From: Dimorphilus gyrociliatus
Taxonomy: Eukaryota > Annelida > Polychaeta > Dinophilidae
Assembly (NCBI GenBank): GCA_904063045.1
Contig: CAJFCJ010000002.1
Coordinates: forward strand, 2,475,891-2,539,890
Direction of reading: 5' to 3'
DNA length: 64,000 nucleotides
Numbering within the stretch: position 1 is the stretch's first letter; each line of letters opens with the position of its first letter. A program made the translations under genes and the position numbers. This document shows positions 1 to 13,939 of the stretch, one piece after another. Below the pieces are notes generated by a model. The model had not been told where the DNA came from, searched no databases, and worked only from the letters and a program-made list of their open reading frames with translations.

Positions 1-2548
1 CTCTCTTTCTTTATCGCCCCCTCTCCTTCCATACCCCTTCTCGTCTCTCTCTCTCTCTCTCTATCTCTGTTTCTGTCGATTTACAAATGCAGATTTGGTG
101 AAAAAGTAAGAGTAAGAGGAAGAAAGAAGAGAGTACGGGAAAGAACGCTTTTTATTGTATAAATAGTTTATTTATACATTCATACAAACAACTGTCACGA
201 TCTGGCTTGTCAATTTTCTAGTTATATATAGCAGTTCTATTCGTAACTGAATACAACAGCAAATTGATATCTGATAAAGAGAGATATCGGAGGAAAAATT
301 CGATAAATTTATTGTCGTGTTATTGTTAGTTTCTGGCTTTACTAAACGCCCTGAAGGCTAATTAAACCCTCTTGTGAGTTCAGACACGAGAGTTTTCTCA
401 CAGTTTTGCCTAGAGCTTCGCCCCTTTTTCATTCCTCAACTAGTTTAATCTACAACTCATGTCGATAGACATTCTAAAGTGCCAACAGTTTCATTTTACT
501 CTTAGATAGGCAAATATAAAGAAAGACTAGGAGAATCAGTTGAGATGACGTCACGACAACTTAACGCTTTACATAACATTGGAAAGCTCTTCGTCTAAAC
601 TGATTCAATAATTGTTATGGAGTGGCAAACAAATTAGGCAGTAAAAATATAATAACGAAGATTGGGTTAAAGATATGAAAGAATCTCCTTCTCCTTCTTC
701 TCCTTAAAAAATTGAGTACTATAATTAGAATAAAGAATGAATTTTTCAATAGACTTGAACGTTTGAACGCATTCATCTATTAACTATAACTATTCTTCTC
801 TTTCCTATCCACTCTATCACTCTTTATCACTTTCGAAGTATAAATATACTTATATTATATATTATGAAATCCTATAATCATTATTATTATTGATATTAGT
901 AATATTTTGATTATTATTATTTTTACTAATCTCAATAACAACTCAGATTTAACGTTTATAAGTTCCACCAATAAGAATATTTACAAACTTAGACAGATTA
1001 TTTTTGCATAAATCTCCTACCAAAGCGACCTCTTCCGATAAATTTCAAATGAAAAACATCATTCCACCCTTCCCGAATAGGCTTGTTGCTACCGTTAGTT
1101 TTCTCTCTTTGATATATAGAGTATAACAAAATATACTCTTTAAATGGTAAGTTTTTCTCTTAAATTACAAGGTAAAATAAATAAAAATTAATTAATAGAA
1201 ACAATAAAAAAATAAACAACAATAAAAAACAACAATAAAAATCAACAACTAATTCGTTAAAGTTTGTTAATTAATACAATTCCTGTATAATATTTGTTTT
1301 TTTAAAGAAACAAAACTTTTGATATCTCAACTTAAAATCTCCTTCTTCCTTGCTTGTCTGATTCTATATTTTCTTTATAGTAAAAAAGATAACAATTTGT
1401 TATAATTATAGAGTATTTTTATAATCTATTAATTAAAATGGCCAAATGTTAAATCGTTAATTTGATTTTTTTTATCAATAAAAAACTTTGAAATGCAATG
1501 TTGAAAATTAATCAACAGCTGACTTAATTCTCTTATTCTGTAAATATAATATTGTTCTAAAAATAAATACATATAAAAGTATGTGATTCTAATTATGGAC
1601 GTATTCGCCTACATACTACATATACTTTGTATACAGTAGATGGACAAAGTACATGTCTAACTCTATTAACTAGTTTTTTTATAAAGGCTAATCCTTATTC
1701 TGATTTGTTATACTGATTTTCCAGATTTTTAATTTATTTTGGAAACGGTGGGAGGACTGTAAATATGTTTGAGATGTGTAGATAATTTTTACTTTAAGAA
1801 TCTCACAATTCGGTGTTTGTACAGCTTCCCATTTGTAAAAAGTTTGCCACCCGTACACACGAAAAGAAGGCTTGGATAGGTTTTGGCATACAAAACAATA
1901 TTTTTTGTATAAGAACGTTTTATCCAGTTGTTTTTGTGCTATATAACATTTGGCTTACAAAAATCTTTACTTTATTTCGTATAAAATCCTTATTTTCTAT
2001 AGAATCCTATTATAAAACACATTACCATAAGAAGATAAATATGATGAGCAACGGAGAGAAATATTTTAACCATTTTATATCAATATATATTAATTTGTAT
2101 ATGCAATATTTTATTGCTTAATCCAAAGAGATATCAAATATAATAAGGGATTCGAGAACTACTAAACGTATAATTTATCATACGTTTGTTGATTGAATTT
2201 CCTTTTTTGCCTTTTGTTCAACTTCGATCTTTTTTCATCAGTGAATTTTTGTCTATTAATATTTCTTTTAGGGTTATCAATATACCTTTTCATTTTCAAC
2301 TGCTTATAATTTTTTGGCCTACTAATTCTAAATAGAACCATTTTCCATATAATTAATGAGAAGTATTGGATTAAAAAGAAGTGTAAAATCTGTAATATTT
2401 TTTAGATGAAGCCAATAAAAATGACGTCACAGCTGCAACTAAAATTTATATTTCGTTCATCTTTGAAGTGAACTTTTATATTAATCGATTATTTTGTAAA
2501 TTTTGTTAAGGTTAAATAGGGTAGAATAATTTCCGATTTCTATTTCAG
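1..2548. other. AT-rich DNA upstream of the CCK-like receptor
   Basis: No gene could be supported. It starts with a CT microsatellite (about 44-62) and is otherwise AT-rich with many short stop-broken frames; the 102-codon frame at 1813-2121 has no ATG at its start and no recognisable domain. Perfect CRE-type palindromes TGACGTCA lie at 546-553 and 2422-2429. The end (to 2548) looks like a splice acceptor, so an untranslated first exon of the receptor may lie here, but its position was not found. Confidence 0.5.
2422..2429. promoter_or_regulatory. CRE-like palindrome TGACGTCA upstream of the receptor ATG
   Basis: Perfect eight-base CREB/ATF consensus 128 bp upstream of the receptor start codon, followed by an E-box-like CAGCTG. 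If the exon at 2549 is preceded by a 5' UTR intron, this site is intronic rather than core promoter. Function is inferred only from motif identity. Confidence 0.35.
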
Positions 2549-2556
2549 ACGATGCC

Positions 2557-5500
2557 ATGAATGGAACTGAATCAAATTCCACCGGCCCAGCGGCACCCAG
2601 CGATTTAGCTGGAGAAGTTCGAATTCCTCTTTACTCTCTAATTTTCGTCTTATCTATCATAGGAAATTCACTTGTTATTGTCACATTAGTTCAAAATCAA
2701 CGAATGAGGACTGTCACCAACGTTTTCCTACTTAATCTGAGTGTTTCTGACCTACTTTTATCGGTCTTTTGCATGCCGTTTACTCTAGTTCCAACTCTAC
2801 TGAGGAACTATATATTCGGAGCAACAATGTGTGTATTGATCAGATATCTGTCAGGTTGGTATATAAGTATTCTAGTCACGGCTAATTCTAATTAATAGAC
2901 GCCTTTCCTAAGCGCTGTCTCTGATTAGAATCGGAAGTACTGTATATACTGTAACGAAAGGGACTAGACTTTGCTAATCTTTCCTTTTCTCAGCCTTATT
3001 GGTTATATTTCATCTAATAATTAGCTATATGATATAAAATGTTAGATTTTTGTTATATTTACAGTATAGAATATCTTTAATCTAACATTTTTGAGGAATT
3101 TCTTATAGCAAACTATAGCAAAAGTGTTGAAAAGAGAAAAGATTCCCAGCTGTGCAAGTTTTGATATTGTAACAATATTTTCTTGCTCTCATCCCTTTTT
3201 CCTCCTTAATGGTAAATTCATTGCTCAAGTGACATTTAGTCGTCAAACTAGTTCGATTTCGCTAATAAACAAGACGCGCTTCGAGGTAAATGTTATGTAA
3301 ATCATTACATACGTTTTTTAGCTGTGTTGCATTACGGCTACGCCAGGGATCGCATATATATATATACTTTCATTTAATGTATAAAATATTATTACGGAGA
3401 GAGAATATAAAAATCAGTTGAACTCTCAAGAGAATTACACTTGAATGTACTCTGATCGTGCACTAAGATCATTTTAATTTCTCTAAGCGATTTATAACCC
3501 CTTAAGATATATATTACAAATTAATTAAGTTAATGATCAGAGAGAAGATAAAAAAAATTAACTTATAGATACTTAGAAATTGTTTCTCATCAAAAAAATC
3601 AAACAACAAACTAAAAACTATAATAAAAAACAAACAAAAAATGGAACTAGATATAACCTAAAGAAACTTATGCATATGCAATTAGTGATCATAATATTTA
3701 CAGATAGGAAAAGGAAGGAAGATAGGAATAGGGTTGATATTTTTATTTTACAAATACCCTAATCAAAATTTATTAACTATTTACATTAATTTGTTTTTTT
3801 ATTACTACTCAAGAAAATACTTCTTACTATCGAAATATTTGCATAAGAAAATCAATAAATAGTCATATGTTTTCTTTTTTTTTTTTATTAGCAATGTGAT
3901 ACATTGTAGAATTTATTTTAACCTTAATAATTCGATTTCAAAAAATCATACATACTTTATGAAATTTCTCATTCTATCTATCTATCGATCTATCTATCTA
4001 TCTGTCTGTCTCTCTCCTCTCTTTCTCTCTCTGTCTCTGTCTTTCCTTTTTATAACATTCCATCAGTGACTGTATCTGCTTCTCTTTCTATTATTTAATA
4101 CATATTCCACTATTAACTTAATTAAAGGTTATTCTATTTTTTAACTTTTCTGCATTAATATCCATCATATCGTTGTTCTGCTGTGTGAACTGTTATAAAA
4201 AATGAGCCATTTTTATTAAGTTCTTCTATTTACTCGAAGAAAGTACTTCTTTATCTGGAGGCAAAAAATAAAAGAATGGGGGCGGTGGTGAAAAGCAGAT
4301 AGCAATCATTTTATCATAGAAAATGTTCGATTTGTAATCTAAATAAGGTAAAATTTAACGAAACCTAGCCAATAACTCATATGCTATATAATCCTGCCCG
4401 CTAACTAAGATATTCATGAATTCAGAGTTTGTCTTAGTACGTTTAATATATACTTTGTTCCTCAAGCATTATATGCACGATTTATCATTTAGTGGAACAT
4501 TAGTTTTACCACCCTGCCTCTTCCTTTCCTTCTCGAATAATAACATTGGTTGTGGAGAATATAATTTAAATGATAATTATAGTTTTAAAAGAAATTACTA
4601 TAAGTTATTGTAAAGACCTATAATGACTAATTTCTTTAACAAAACGCCATATTGTTAAAGCATTCTAAAAATTGTATTTCCATTTGTTAATGAGTGCAAT
4701 AATATTAAGAAAGAAATTTGCCTTCTCCTACTTTGCACTGTGTTACTTTTAGATAAAACCACAAAATGTCAAATTAGATAAATAAACAAAATAGGAAATA
4801 TCAATGAATGATTAGGGTAATTATGTTGAAGAGAAGTAAAAAGAAATACAGGAAAAAGGGAGTAAACGGAAGAGAGAGGGAGGGAGAGAGAGAGAGAGAA
4901 AAAGAAAGGAGAGTTTAAAGGTTTTTTTCTGCGATTCGTAAGAGAAAATGCCGACGTACAACGAATAAAGAGTTTAAAGGAAAAAGGGGGAAGCCTTAAT
5001 GGAACCAGAGCATTGTAGTCTGTATACGTGTCACAGTAAGGAGTATAAAACGGAAACGTTCTGACACCTTCTGGAAATAAATTCACTCGGAATTATCAAA
5101 GCCAATTTTTTCAGTAAATGATTCCACAAGTACCTTGCAAATTATCATCGTTTCCCATTTGTTTTCAAGCTAAATGTTGTTTGTTTTTATCCATGTTGCC
5201 GGTCATATTGTATCTGAAAACTAGGCCTAAAAGGCCTTTTAGTCTATAACTTTCCATTCAAACCATTTGGCTATGGAATAGGGGTGGGGAGAGGGAGAAA
5301 ACTAAGTAGAGTAGTGTATTTAGGGCAGATAAAACTATTCTGGTACCGACGTCTTTTAGCATTTAAGCGATCAATCAAAATTCTATCTGTCTAGTTAGCG
5401 AGAGATTTTCACTCCTATACGTTTCATGGATAATCTTATATCTAGCATGGAACAGACGTCTTTTCAATTCCCCTTTTTTCGTTTATTTATTTGTATATAT

Positions 5501-8448
5501 ATATATATACTGTATATAATATATATATCTATATATATGCGTTGGAGAAATTCATTGCAAATATTGTTGAATTATCATCGCAAGAGCGTCACTGACCTAT
5601 TCTTTGTGTAAAAACCCTATAAATTAAACTTATTAACCCTTAGAATTTACCTACCAGAATATATCTACTTATGAAAAAAGTTTTTTTTTCATTATATTAA
5701 ACAGCCGTCTCCGTCTCCGTTTCCGTTCTGACACTTGTTGCTATATCATTGGAACGCTACTTTGCTATCTGCGATCCTCTTCGTTCCCGTTCATGGCAAA
5801 CCCTCAAACATGCTTATAAGATGATAGCCGTTGTATGGATAATTTCTTTTACGATTATGATACCAATAGCAGTTATTACAAAACTTATGTCATTGGGAAA
5901 CAATAAATACAAGTGCCAAGAAGTTTGGGGAGACTATATAACTGAAGAAAAGGTGTATACTATTTTCCTTGATCTCGCTCTTCTTATCGTCCCTCTGATT
6001 CTCATGTTTGTCGCTTATGGACTTATCTCCAGAACTCTATGGAGAGGTATGCAAGTAGAGATTCGGTCTGCTCAAGGTAAGTGTCTCTTTCTACACTATA
6101 ATAGTCATTGACCCTTCTTTTTTTTTGTCCTCAACCCCTGTCATGATATTATCTAGTTAGAATAGGAAAAATTTGATTTAAATACCACTAACTGTCATTT
6201 GGAAATTTTCCATTGCAATTAAGCAGAATGTAATCATATCTTTCTATCTATACATAAAATAAATAAAAGTACAATATACACATATACTGTACACTATTTA
6301 AATATGTAAAATGAAATAAAAGTCCTATAAACAACAACAGGAGTAAAATATCTACTTTACCTCTTTAACAAACCTTTCTTGTTTTCCTTAGCAAAAATTA
6401 ATCCAGGCATAAAGTATAAAAAAAAAGATTGCACTTTACAACCAAACTCTAGATATTTTAGTAGTGACGTACTCAGCCAGAGCTTATGTAGAGTAAACTG
6501 CAATTCGGTCTATGAAGTAGCACTCGATGTTATTTTAAATAAGAAAAAAGGTAACCAGAAAAAAAATTATAAAGAACACAATAGAAGATTAAACAGAGGA
6601 AAAAGTGAATGTTACGTTTTATAATCCATGTATATATATATATATATATATATTCTCATATAAAATATATATGAGTTGGAATATTTAGATAATTGTAACA
6701 AAAGATATATGATAGGCTCCTTTTCATAACGATTATGATAATTAAATTCCTATTTTCTGCAAATAAATACGAAAGATTAGAACTCTTATTTAAAATGTTT
6801 TTTAAAGATCATCTGATGATGTATTGTGATTTGGCTATTTGATATAGTTATGGTAGACTATCGGTATTGGGAATAGTACAATCGCTATCGGTAATACATC
6901 AAAAAACTATGATTAAACGTCAGATGCTCTGAGCATCTTCCTCGAATGTCTTTATTAGAAATGAAAAAAAAAACAAAATTATCTCTTGATATGAGATTAA
7001 AAGAAGAAGAGCTCAGGGACAGAGGATTTAATAAAAAAAATAAGGGCAAAATATGGTCTTTAAACAAAGATGATATTAAATAGTCACGATTTTCCTACTT
7101 TTATAGCTAGATATAATTTTAATCAATAGTTATACCATAGACATTATGTATATAAAATGAACTAGAGACTAAAATTCTTAGCTAATAAGATGAATAGACA
7201 AAAAACAATAATAATTAACCAAATAGCTAATTTCTAATATAAGAGTAAAGAAGAAAGCGTTGAATTAGAAAGAATATATTAATTTATATTAAAGTTATTG
7301 GACATATATTCTTTATAAACAGAGAGGAAGCTTTTCGCTTCACATAACTATAATTTTTTTTGACTCTATTTTTACTCCTCGATTCTGACGGATAAATGAT
7401 CTATGCAATTGCAGGTTTTAAGGATTGTATGTATCATTAAGTGCCATTTCGATACCTAAAATTTCTAGTCTTAATAGTCACTTTGAATGATCTCGCTTGG
7501 CTATTCATCAAGTTTAATTGGAAAGATCAAAATGACACCTTTTATACCATAGCGGGAATAGGTAAATTATCTGTCATTAAAAATATTAATCTATAATAAT
7601 TTACCCTGAATATCTTATATATACTAATATATATATACTGTATATACTGTATACTTTATATGTATTTAAATAACATATAGACTATATAAACAAAATACCA
7701 TAGATTATGAATCAGTGACGTAGTAAAAATTTATACAAAAAGCATCTGCGCTTTTTCAACCCTAAAAGGGAAAGTAGAAAATAGACTTATTATTAGTTTT
7801 ATATATTGCGAAATAACCTAATTTCTACGTGTTAGGCGTTCTAATGTATATATATACTAATATATACTATATATATATATATAAGTCTATATACAAATTA
7901 CAATATATGAAATACAATACCCCTGTGTAAATAATTTTTTTACATTTACCTTCAAGTTTTATATGTTTAAGTAACGTGAAGTATACTATATAATGTAAAT
8001 AATACGAGACATTTGCAAGTATCCATTCAGGCATATTGTTAGCTAACTTTACTTGATAATTAAGCACACATCACAGGGGATTCCTTTCACAGTCTTTAAG
8101 AACATAAGCAACATGGCATGATTTAATAGTCATAAATACTATAATATTCTTCAATAGTTTTTTCAATGGACATTCTTTCTCATTGTATTGTGATTTGCGT
8201 GAAAAAATCATACTAAAAAATTAACTATATAACTAAAATTTACTGAAAGGGAAATCTGATCTTGTTTCAAAATTTATTAAATTATTCATTTATGACTCTT
8301 AATACGACTTTTTTCTCTTTCCTTTACCCTTTCATGTAAACTCCTTTTTTTCTTTATCTTTTCCCTTTCATTCAATTCCTATTATTCAGTATTTAATAAA
8401 TGAAATAGTATGTTTTCGAAATAGCATTATTAATTTTTCTTTTCTCTC

Positions 8449-8490
<42 letters not shown>

Positions 8491-10648
8491 TTTTCTTAAT
8501 AGCTTATTTTTAAGCCCTCTGAAAAAGCAAATAATTTAGAGTTCTCTTTTTGCATATTATTGATTTGTTAAAAATTTTACACTTTTTCTTTCTATTCCCT
8601 TTTACTCTTCCATCCTTCTTCTTTTCTTAGTAATAATATTCGATAAATCAGTTCTTTTGGATATCAATTACTTAAAAGTTTACACTCAGAGCTTTTCATT
8701 CGTATATACTTTTATAATACCATGAAAATGAGGTATTTAATTAAATTAATCAGCGCATATCGGCTTTTTACTGGTTTGACTGTTTGGTGGATTTGTTGTA
8801 AATGAATTGAATTTGATGAAACGAAGTAGATTGCTAAACTTTTCTTCTTTTATATTGGTCTGTATCTCTCAATAGTCTGATTTTCTAAATATATAGTATA
8901 GTACAATTTAATGAAATGGTAAAAGAAAACAGATTTTTGAAGTATTAATAAACAAAGCAAAGCGATATTATTTTTGGATAAAATAATAAAGAAAATACAA
9001 TGGAAGTAAGGAAAAACTGGTAAGAAAGAGAAGCGAATAAATAATACACTGATTGATTCATCAGAAATGTTTGTATAATCGATATATTAAGATTATGTCA
9101 CGTTTTTTTTTCTTTCGTAAAATATTCATTCATTTAATTGGGTAAAAACGTGATGCAACAGATAAAATTATACAAAATCATCAATTTTTAAAAAACGTTT
9201 TTTCTCTTCTTTCCTCTTCTTGTTCATTATTAGCAACAAATTTGGTTGATGACAGTTGTTCGGTTTTCTATCTCCTTACTAGTTCCTTCGTTTTCTTTAA
9301 AGGATTTCTTACTTTCTAATTTAATCTAAGAGATTCTCATCTGAATCTAATATAACTGAGTAATTCATCAATTAATTTACAAACAAGGGTTAAGCGAAAT
9401 CTAAAGAAATTACATAGAATTAGGTTATAGTGTAAGGCAATATAAGAGATAAAAAATAATCCTTTTTTCCCATAACAAACTAAGAAATACGGCAAAATAG
9501 ACAAAAAGGGAAACACTTGAAAGAGAATTCGTTTATTTTAAGTATGTATATTTTTTTTTCAGAAATGAGGGAATTAAAGCAAATGTCAGCTGATGAAATG
9601 GAAGTAGAAACGAATACTCCATCCATACCGTCGTCAAATTCCTGGAAAATGCAGGCTGTTCGACAGACGAACGCCGAACGTTCATTAGCAGCTAAGAAGA
9701 GAGTAATAAAAATGCTATTTGTTGTAATTCTCGAATTTTTTATATGCTGGACTCCTGTTTATGTAATTATGACTTGGAATGTTCTTGATAGAGCAACTGC
9801 CAGAAAGTCAGTTTCTCCAATGACCATGAATCTTCTTCATCTCCTGTCATATTGTTCCGCCTGCTGTAATCCTATAACATACTGCTTTATGAACAAAAAG
9901 TTCAGACAAGGTTCAAAAACTTTACAATCTTATCACAGATTCTTTTTATAAAGATAATTTAGCCATGAATTCTACTTAAATAGGGGAATATCTATTAGAA
10001 AAAGTAAATTTTTATTAATTATAACCGCCTATCAAGAAATATGCCTGCTTAAGCAAATTAACATATACAAATCCTTTCAGTTCTTGTCTTGTCAGATACT
10101 TGAAATTCAAGATAATATCTATAATATTATTTATCGTCTCAAGATTACAAATAATTGATTGCGTCTAATAGTTAATTTTAGTAAAGAGATTTGCCATTTT
10201 ATCAAAAATTTACACTGATTAATTGACAAATAGTTTTCGTTAAAATTAAATATTTCATTATCAGTAAGATAAAATATTATCAGTGAAATTCTTAGATTCC
10301 AGAAAGGTTATTATGAGTATTTGTAATTGTTTAAATTGTTTTTTTTTCATCCTTTATTATTCTAAAGGTTAATAACAGGAAATCAATCTATTCTAAGAAT
10401 TAATAGAAAATTATTTCTTTGTTATATATATATATAATAATAGATTTTTCTAATCTGTTTTTTAAGTCTGTAAAGTTTTTGTTAAAGGTTTCGTACTAGC
10501 GTTCAAATGCTGGAAGAAACAGGAAGTATATAAATGGCGACGGGCAAGTGATTTCATGTCTAATGGACGAACAGGTAATTTAACTCATACAAAATTCAAA
10601 TTAAAACCGTTCAAAGAATTCGACCAACCTCCGATCGATGGCGACTAG
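2557..10648 (+). CDS. CCK/sulfakinin receptor-like class A GPCR (5 exons, 445 aa)
   Basis: Likely a peptide-gated G-protein coupled receptor of the plasma membrane, cholecystokinin/gastrin/sulfakinin receptor family. Exons: 2557-2854, 5705-6076, 6392-6550, 9563-9910 and 10488-10648. All four junctions are GT-AG and phase 1, and the joined frame is open for 445 codons. Visible marks: N-glycosylation sequons at residues 2 and 7, IIGNSLV in TM1 (~34-40), LSVSD in TM2, ERY (116-118) closing TM3, CWTP in TM6 (338-341), NPITY in TM7 (379-383). The HLLSY...CCNPITYCFMNKKFR stretch is typical of CCK/sulfakinin receptors. Exon 5 gives GFVLAFKCW, a helix-8-like tail with a possible palmitoylated Cys. 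A polypyrimidine tract and AG end at 2548, eight bases before the ATG, so a 5' UTR intron is likely. Exon 3 (loop 3) is the least conserved part. Family call is strong; CCK versus sulfakinin orthology is inference. Confidence 0.88.
2855..5704 (+). other. Receptor intron 1 (2.85 kb)
   Basis: Starts GTTGGT after codon phase 1 and ends with AAACAG. Contents are AT-rich with a TCTA/TCTG microsatellite (3973-4020) and a TA tract with a TATACTGTATA core around 5495-5520. The 4769-5086 minus-strand frame is a reading of a GA-rich tract, not a gene. Confidence 0.6.
6551..9562 (+). other. Receptor intron 3 (3.0 kb)
   Basis: Donor GTAACC, acceptor after a long T tract ending in CAG. It contains TA repeats near 6631-6653 and 7629-7655 and a CT microsatellite at 8443-8487. 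No coding potential was recognised. Confidence 0.6.
8443..8487. repeat. CT microsatellite
   Basis: Near-perfect (CT)n interrupted by a single A, inside receptor intron 3. Confidence 0.95.
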
Positions 10649-11765
10649 AATCCTCTATAATCTGCATTTAGATCCATAATTCTGTGTTTTTTTCAATATC
10701 CCTACGTGGCTGAATAACTGCAGAGAGCACCTTTTTTTTATATAATACAAATCTATATAGATCTATATTTCGTGTTCTGCACGCATGTCTCCATGAAAAA
10801 AGGAACGTTAAGAGAGTGAAAAATGTGTTCTACCATCATTGTCTTAAAACTGATAAAAAAAAACAACTTTTATTGATAATATACGCCTCTTTTTTTTATA
10901 ATAAAATTTTCTAATGATTCTTCAAATTTCGCATATAGCATGTACTTCAATAAGAAGTCAAACGATTCCGGGGATCGAGATCACTAATCTGGGTTGAAAG
11001 AGCAGAGAACAAAAAAAAATGAAGAAACTTTTTCCACCCCCTCCCTCCCTTTCTCCATTAGTGTCGTTTCAATCGTTTGTGCTTAATTCATTAGTGGATA
11101 AGACATTTACTCAAAGAGTAGCGCCATCTAAGGCGAGAAAAATCGTCACATTCCTCTAGACTGTCAAAAACACAAATTAGAATCGTTATATACTTTTTAT
11201 TGTTGAATGTATTGAATTTTAAAAATTGACACAATTTTTCAATTTTTTATCACAAAGTTCCAAAAACAACACAGAGACTTTATTTAAAGGACAAATAGAG
11301 TCTTTTTGAAGAAGAATTAATTAATTAAATTAATGAGATGCAAATTATTTCACGGTATTGTGCACTACGACTTTAAAAAACATTCAAAGGCAAAGGGGTA
11401 TATGTACCCATTCATTTTTTTAAAATTAGTATTCATCTGCCATAATATTTCAGACGACTGAGTGAAAATGTGCAGACCCATGAATTAATGCCTATATTCT
11501 TCTTCATATTCTCTTTTGTCACGTTCCACTTTTTTTGTTGTAAACTTTTGAATTCTAAAGCAACACTTGATTATAAAAAGAAAAGAAAAGAAAAATTAAC
11601 AAATACAGAGCTTATTTTCTGACTATACTTTAAAAAACAATTACTTATTTCCATATTGATAGTTTTGAAATCATACTATTGTTTAGTTTTCTACATTTTT
11701 GTTTATTCTCTCTTCTTTTTTTTGTTTTGTATTTTCATTAGTCTATGAATAATAATTATCTTAAT

Positions 11766-11823
11766 ACAACAACAACAACAACAACAGGCAAAGAAGAGAG
11801 AAAAGGTGTAAAGTAAATTAAAA

Positions 11824-11854
<31 letters not shown>
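11766..11854. repeat. CAA and AG microsatellites, close together
   Basis: (CAA)n at 11766-11786 and poly-A followed by (AG)n at about 11832-11854. Confidence 0.9.
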
Positions 11855-13901
11855 AAATTTCTCTCTTTTGAAAAATAATTCAATACATTAGCTAATAAGA
11901 ATATTTATAGTATGATATGACATTATAATTATATGTTTATAAGAATCCTATATTATTTAGTTAATATTCTAAACTGAAATATTCCTTAGTGTCTATTTAT
12001 AAGAGCCTATACAGTCCTTTCATTTTTTTCCTTCTCCTTCTTCTTCTTTTCTTCTTTTTCTTCATTTTAAAATGCTTTACTGAATATCTAAAGACATTTT
12101 GTAGTGAGAGAAGTCTGAGGAAATTGAATAATTTCGCATGTTAGGCTTCTTAGGCAGTTTGCAGTTTGTATTGTATAAAGAAAGATTAAGATAGCTAGTA
12201 AAATGGTAGTCTAAGAAAGAAGTCGATTTTTTTTATTAAATTGTTTCTTTTAAGTGTATCCTTTCTTATTAACATCTTCAAAGAAAATAGTACACCGGCA
12301 GTCGTTTTATGAAAGTATAAACTTTCTAAGGAATAGATAACTGATGGAAGATAAAGGAGAAATTTTCTAGCTAATAAACCAGATATTTCTTTATATCATA
12401 CACCTATTGATTTCCACTTCTCAAAATTTTTCCTCGTCTTGTAAAAGGAATCTCGTTATATAGTTCTTTTCGAGCATTTGGCACGCGGCTAAGCTAAATA
12501 TAAATACGGTATAACTTTGTGGATACACAAATGTATGTTCATTATTTATAATTGAAAGAGCTCGTCTAAACTACGACTTTTTCCAAATCAATTCTTGTCA
12601 ATGTTCTTTATGAACTTAAAAAGCCTGCAAGAGTCTCTTTTCAAAGAAAGAGATGATACTTTATGAATTAGTACATTAACTATTTATATATTTATGATAG
12701 AATGAGTAAGTCTAAAAGTGTTTAAGAATGTTTCTTGCTTCTCTCATTACATATGTTTACCTTTTAAAAAAGAGATGCAAGTTTGTCGGTAACCTTATAT
12801 ATTTAATCTTCCATATCTTCATAAATCTGATATGCAGATCGCATAAATAGTCTACCATTTCGAAATCTCACAAATATTTCGAAAGGAACAGGTTCGTATC
12901 CTTTCTTATCTGTACCTTCCCATTTCTATTTAACTTATACTCTCATTCAAACTCTACACCTTTGCACCTTATACCTTTCTACATAACCAACATCACTCCT
13001 TCAAGACTTTAGTAATAAACTAGTTTTTATAATTAAATAGATTAAAGGCGCGTAAACATATTGACGATGAAAACGAGTAAAGTATACAATGTAGGCTTAA
13101 CAAATATACACAAGGAAAACATCCCAGTCTTGCAGTTGTTTAAAAAACATATGCCTCTTATCAATTAATTTGTTTATTTTAACATATAACAATTCGTTAT
13201 ACGCTTTTAAATCAAACTGCGAAATGATAAAAGAGATATTTAAAAGATTAATAAAAAAACTAATCTAAATTAATTTTTCTCATATCATTTTATTACACTT
13301 CTATATAATATCTTTTATCCTGTCGGTTTTTTTTCTTTATCTTGTTCGATTTCTTTATTTTTATCAATCTTTTTTTTTCAAATAGAAGTTATCGCTATTT
13401 TATTATTTGACTAATAGATAAAATAAAAATAGTAACATCACGGATAATTCCTATTTTATATTCCTTCTCTATTTAGAAGTAAAATGTTACTTTTTTTTAT
13501 CCTTATCTTTATTATTTATAGATAGTGTGATTTTTTTATTATATAATTTGTTAAGATACGTGTTTTTTTTTTTAATTAGGTATCGAACAAAAAAAAAGAA
13601 TCTATTTGTTTTTGCTGTGTTTTTTATTCAATTTTATTTTTGGTCAAACCTTTGAATTGTTATAAAATAGGATATGTTAATATGCCTATGTACTGTTTAC
13701 TGTGAATTTTGATGAGAGTTTATTGGAAATATGGAAAATATGGAAAATATGGAAAAGGAAGATAAGAGAAGGGGGGGGGGGAGAAGGGGCAAATGTGGAT
13801 ATGAGCGCCATCTATTAGCGTATTAATCCTCTTTTGGATCGTTATCTTTATAAAGAAATGCAGTTTAATCCCATACAGAAGCTTATTGCTAAAATACATC
13901 C

Positions 13902-13903
<2 letters not shown>

Positions 13904-13932
<29 letters not shown>
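13904..13932. repeat. TA microsatellite
   Basis: Uninterrupted alternating A/T in the gene-free spacer, 90 bp downstream of an AGATGGCGC-type motif. Confidence 0.95.

Positions 13933-13939
<7 letters not shown>

Noticed and set aside
1813-2121. 102-codon frame upstream of the receptor
   Set aside because: It has no ATG at its beginning, AT-driven composition and no similarity; it does not join in phase with receptor exon 1.
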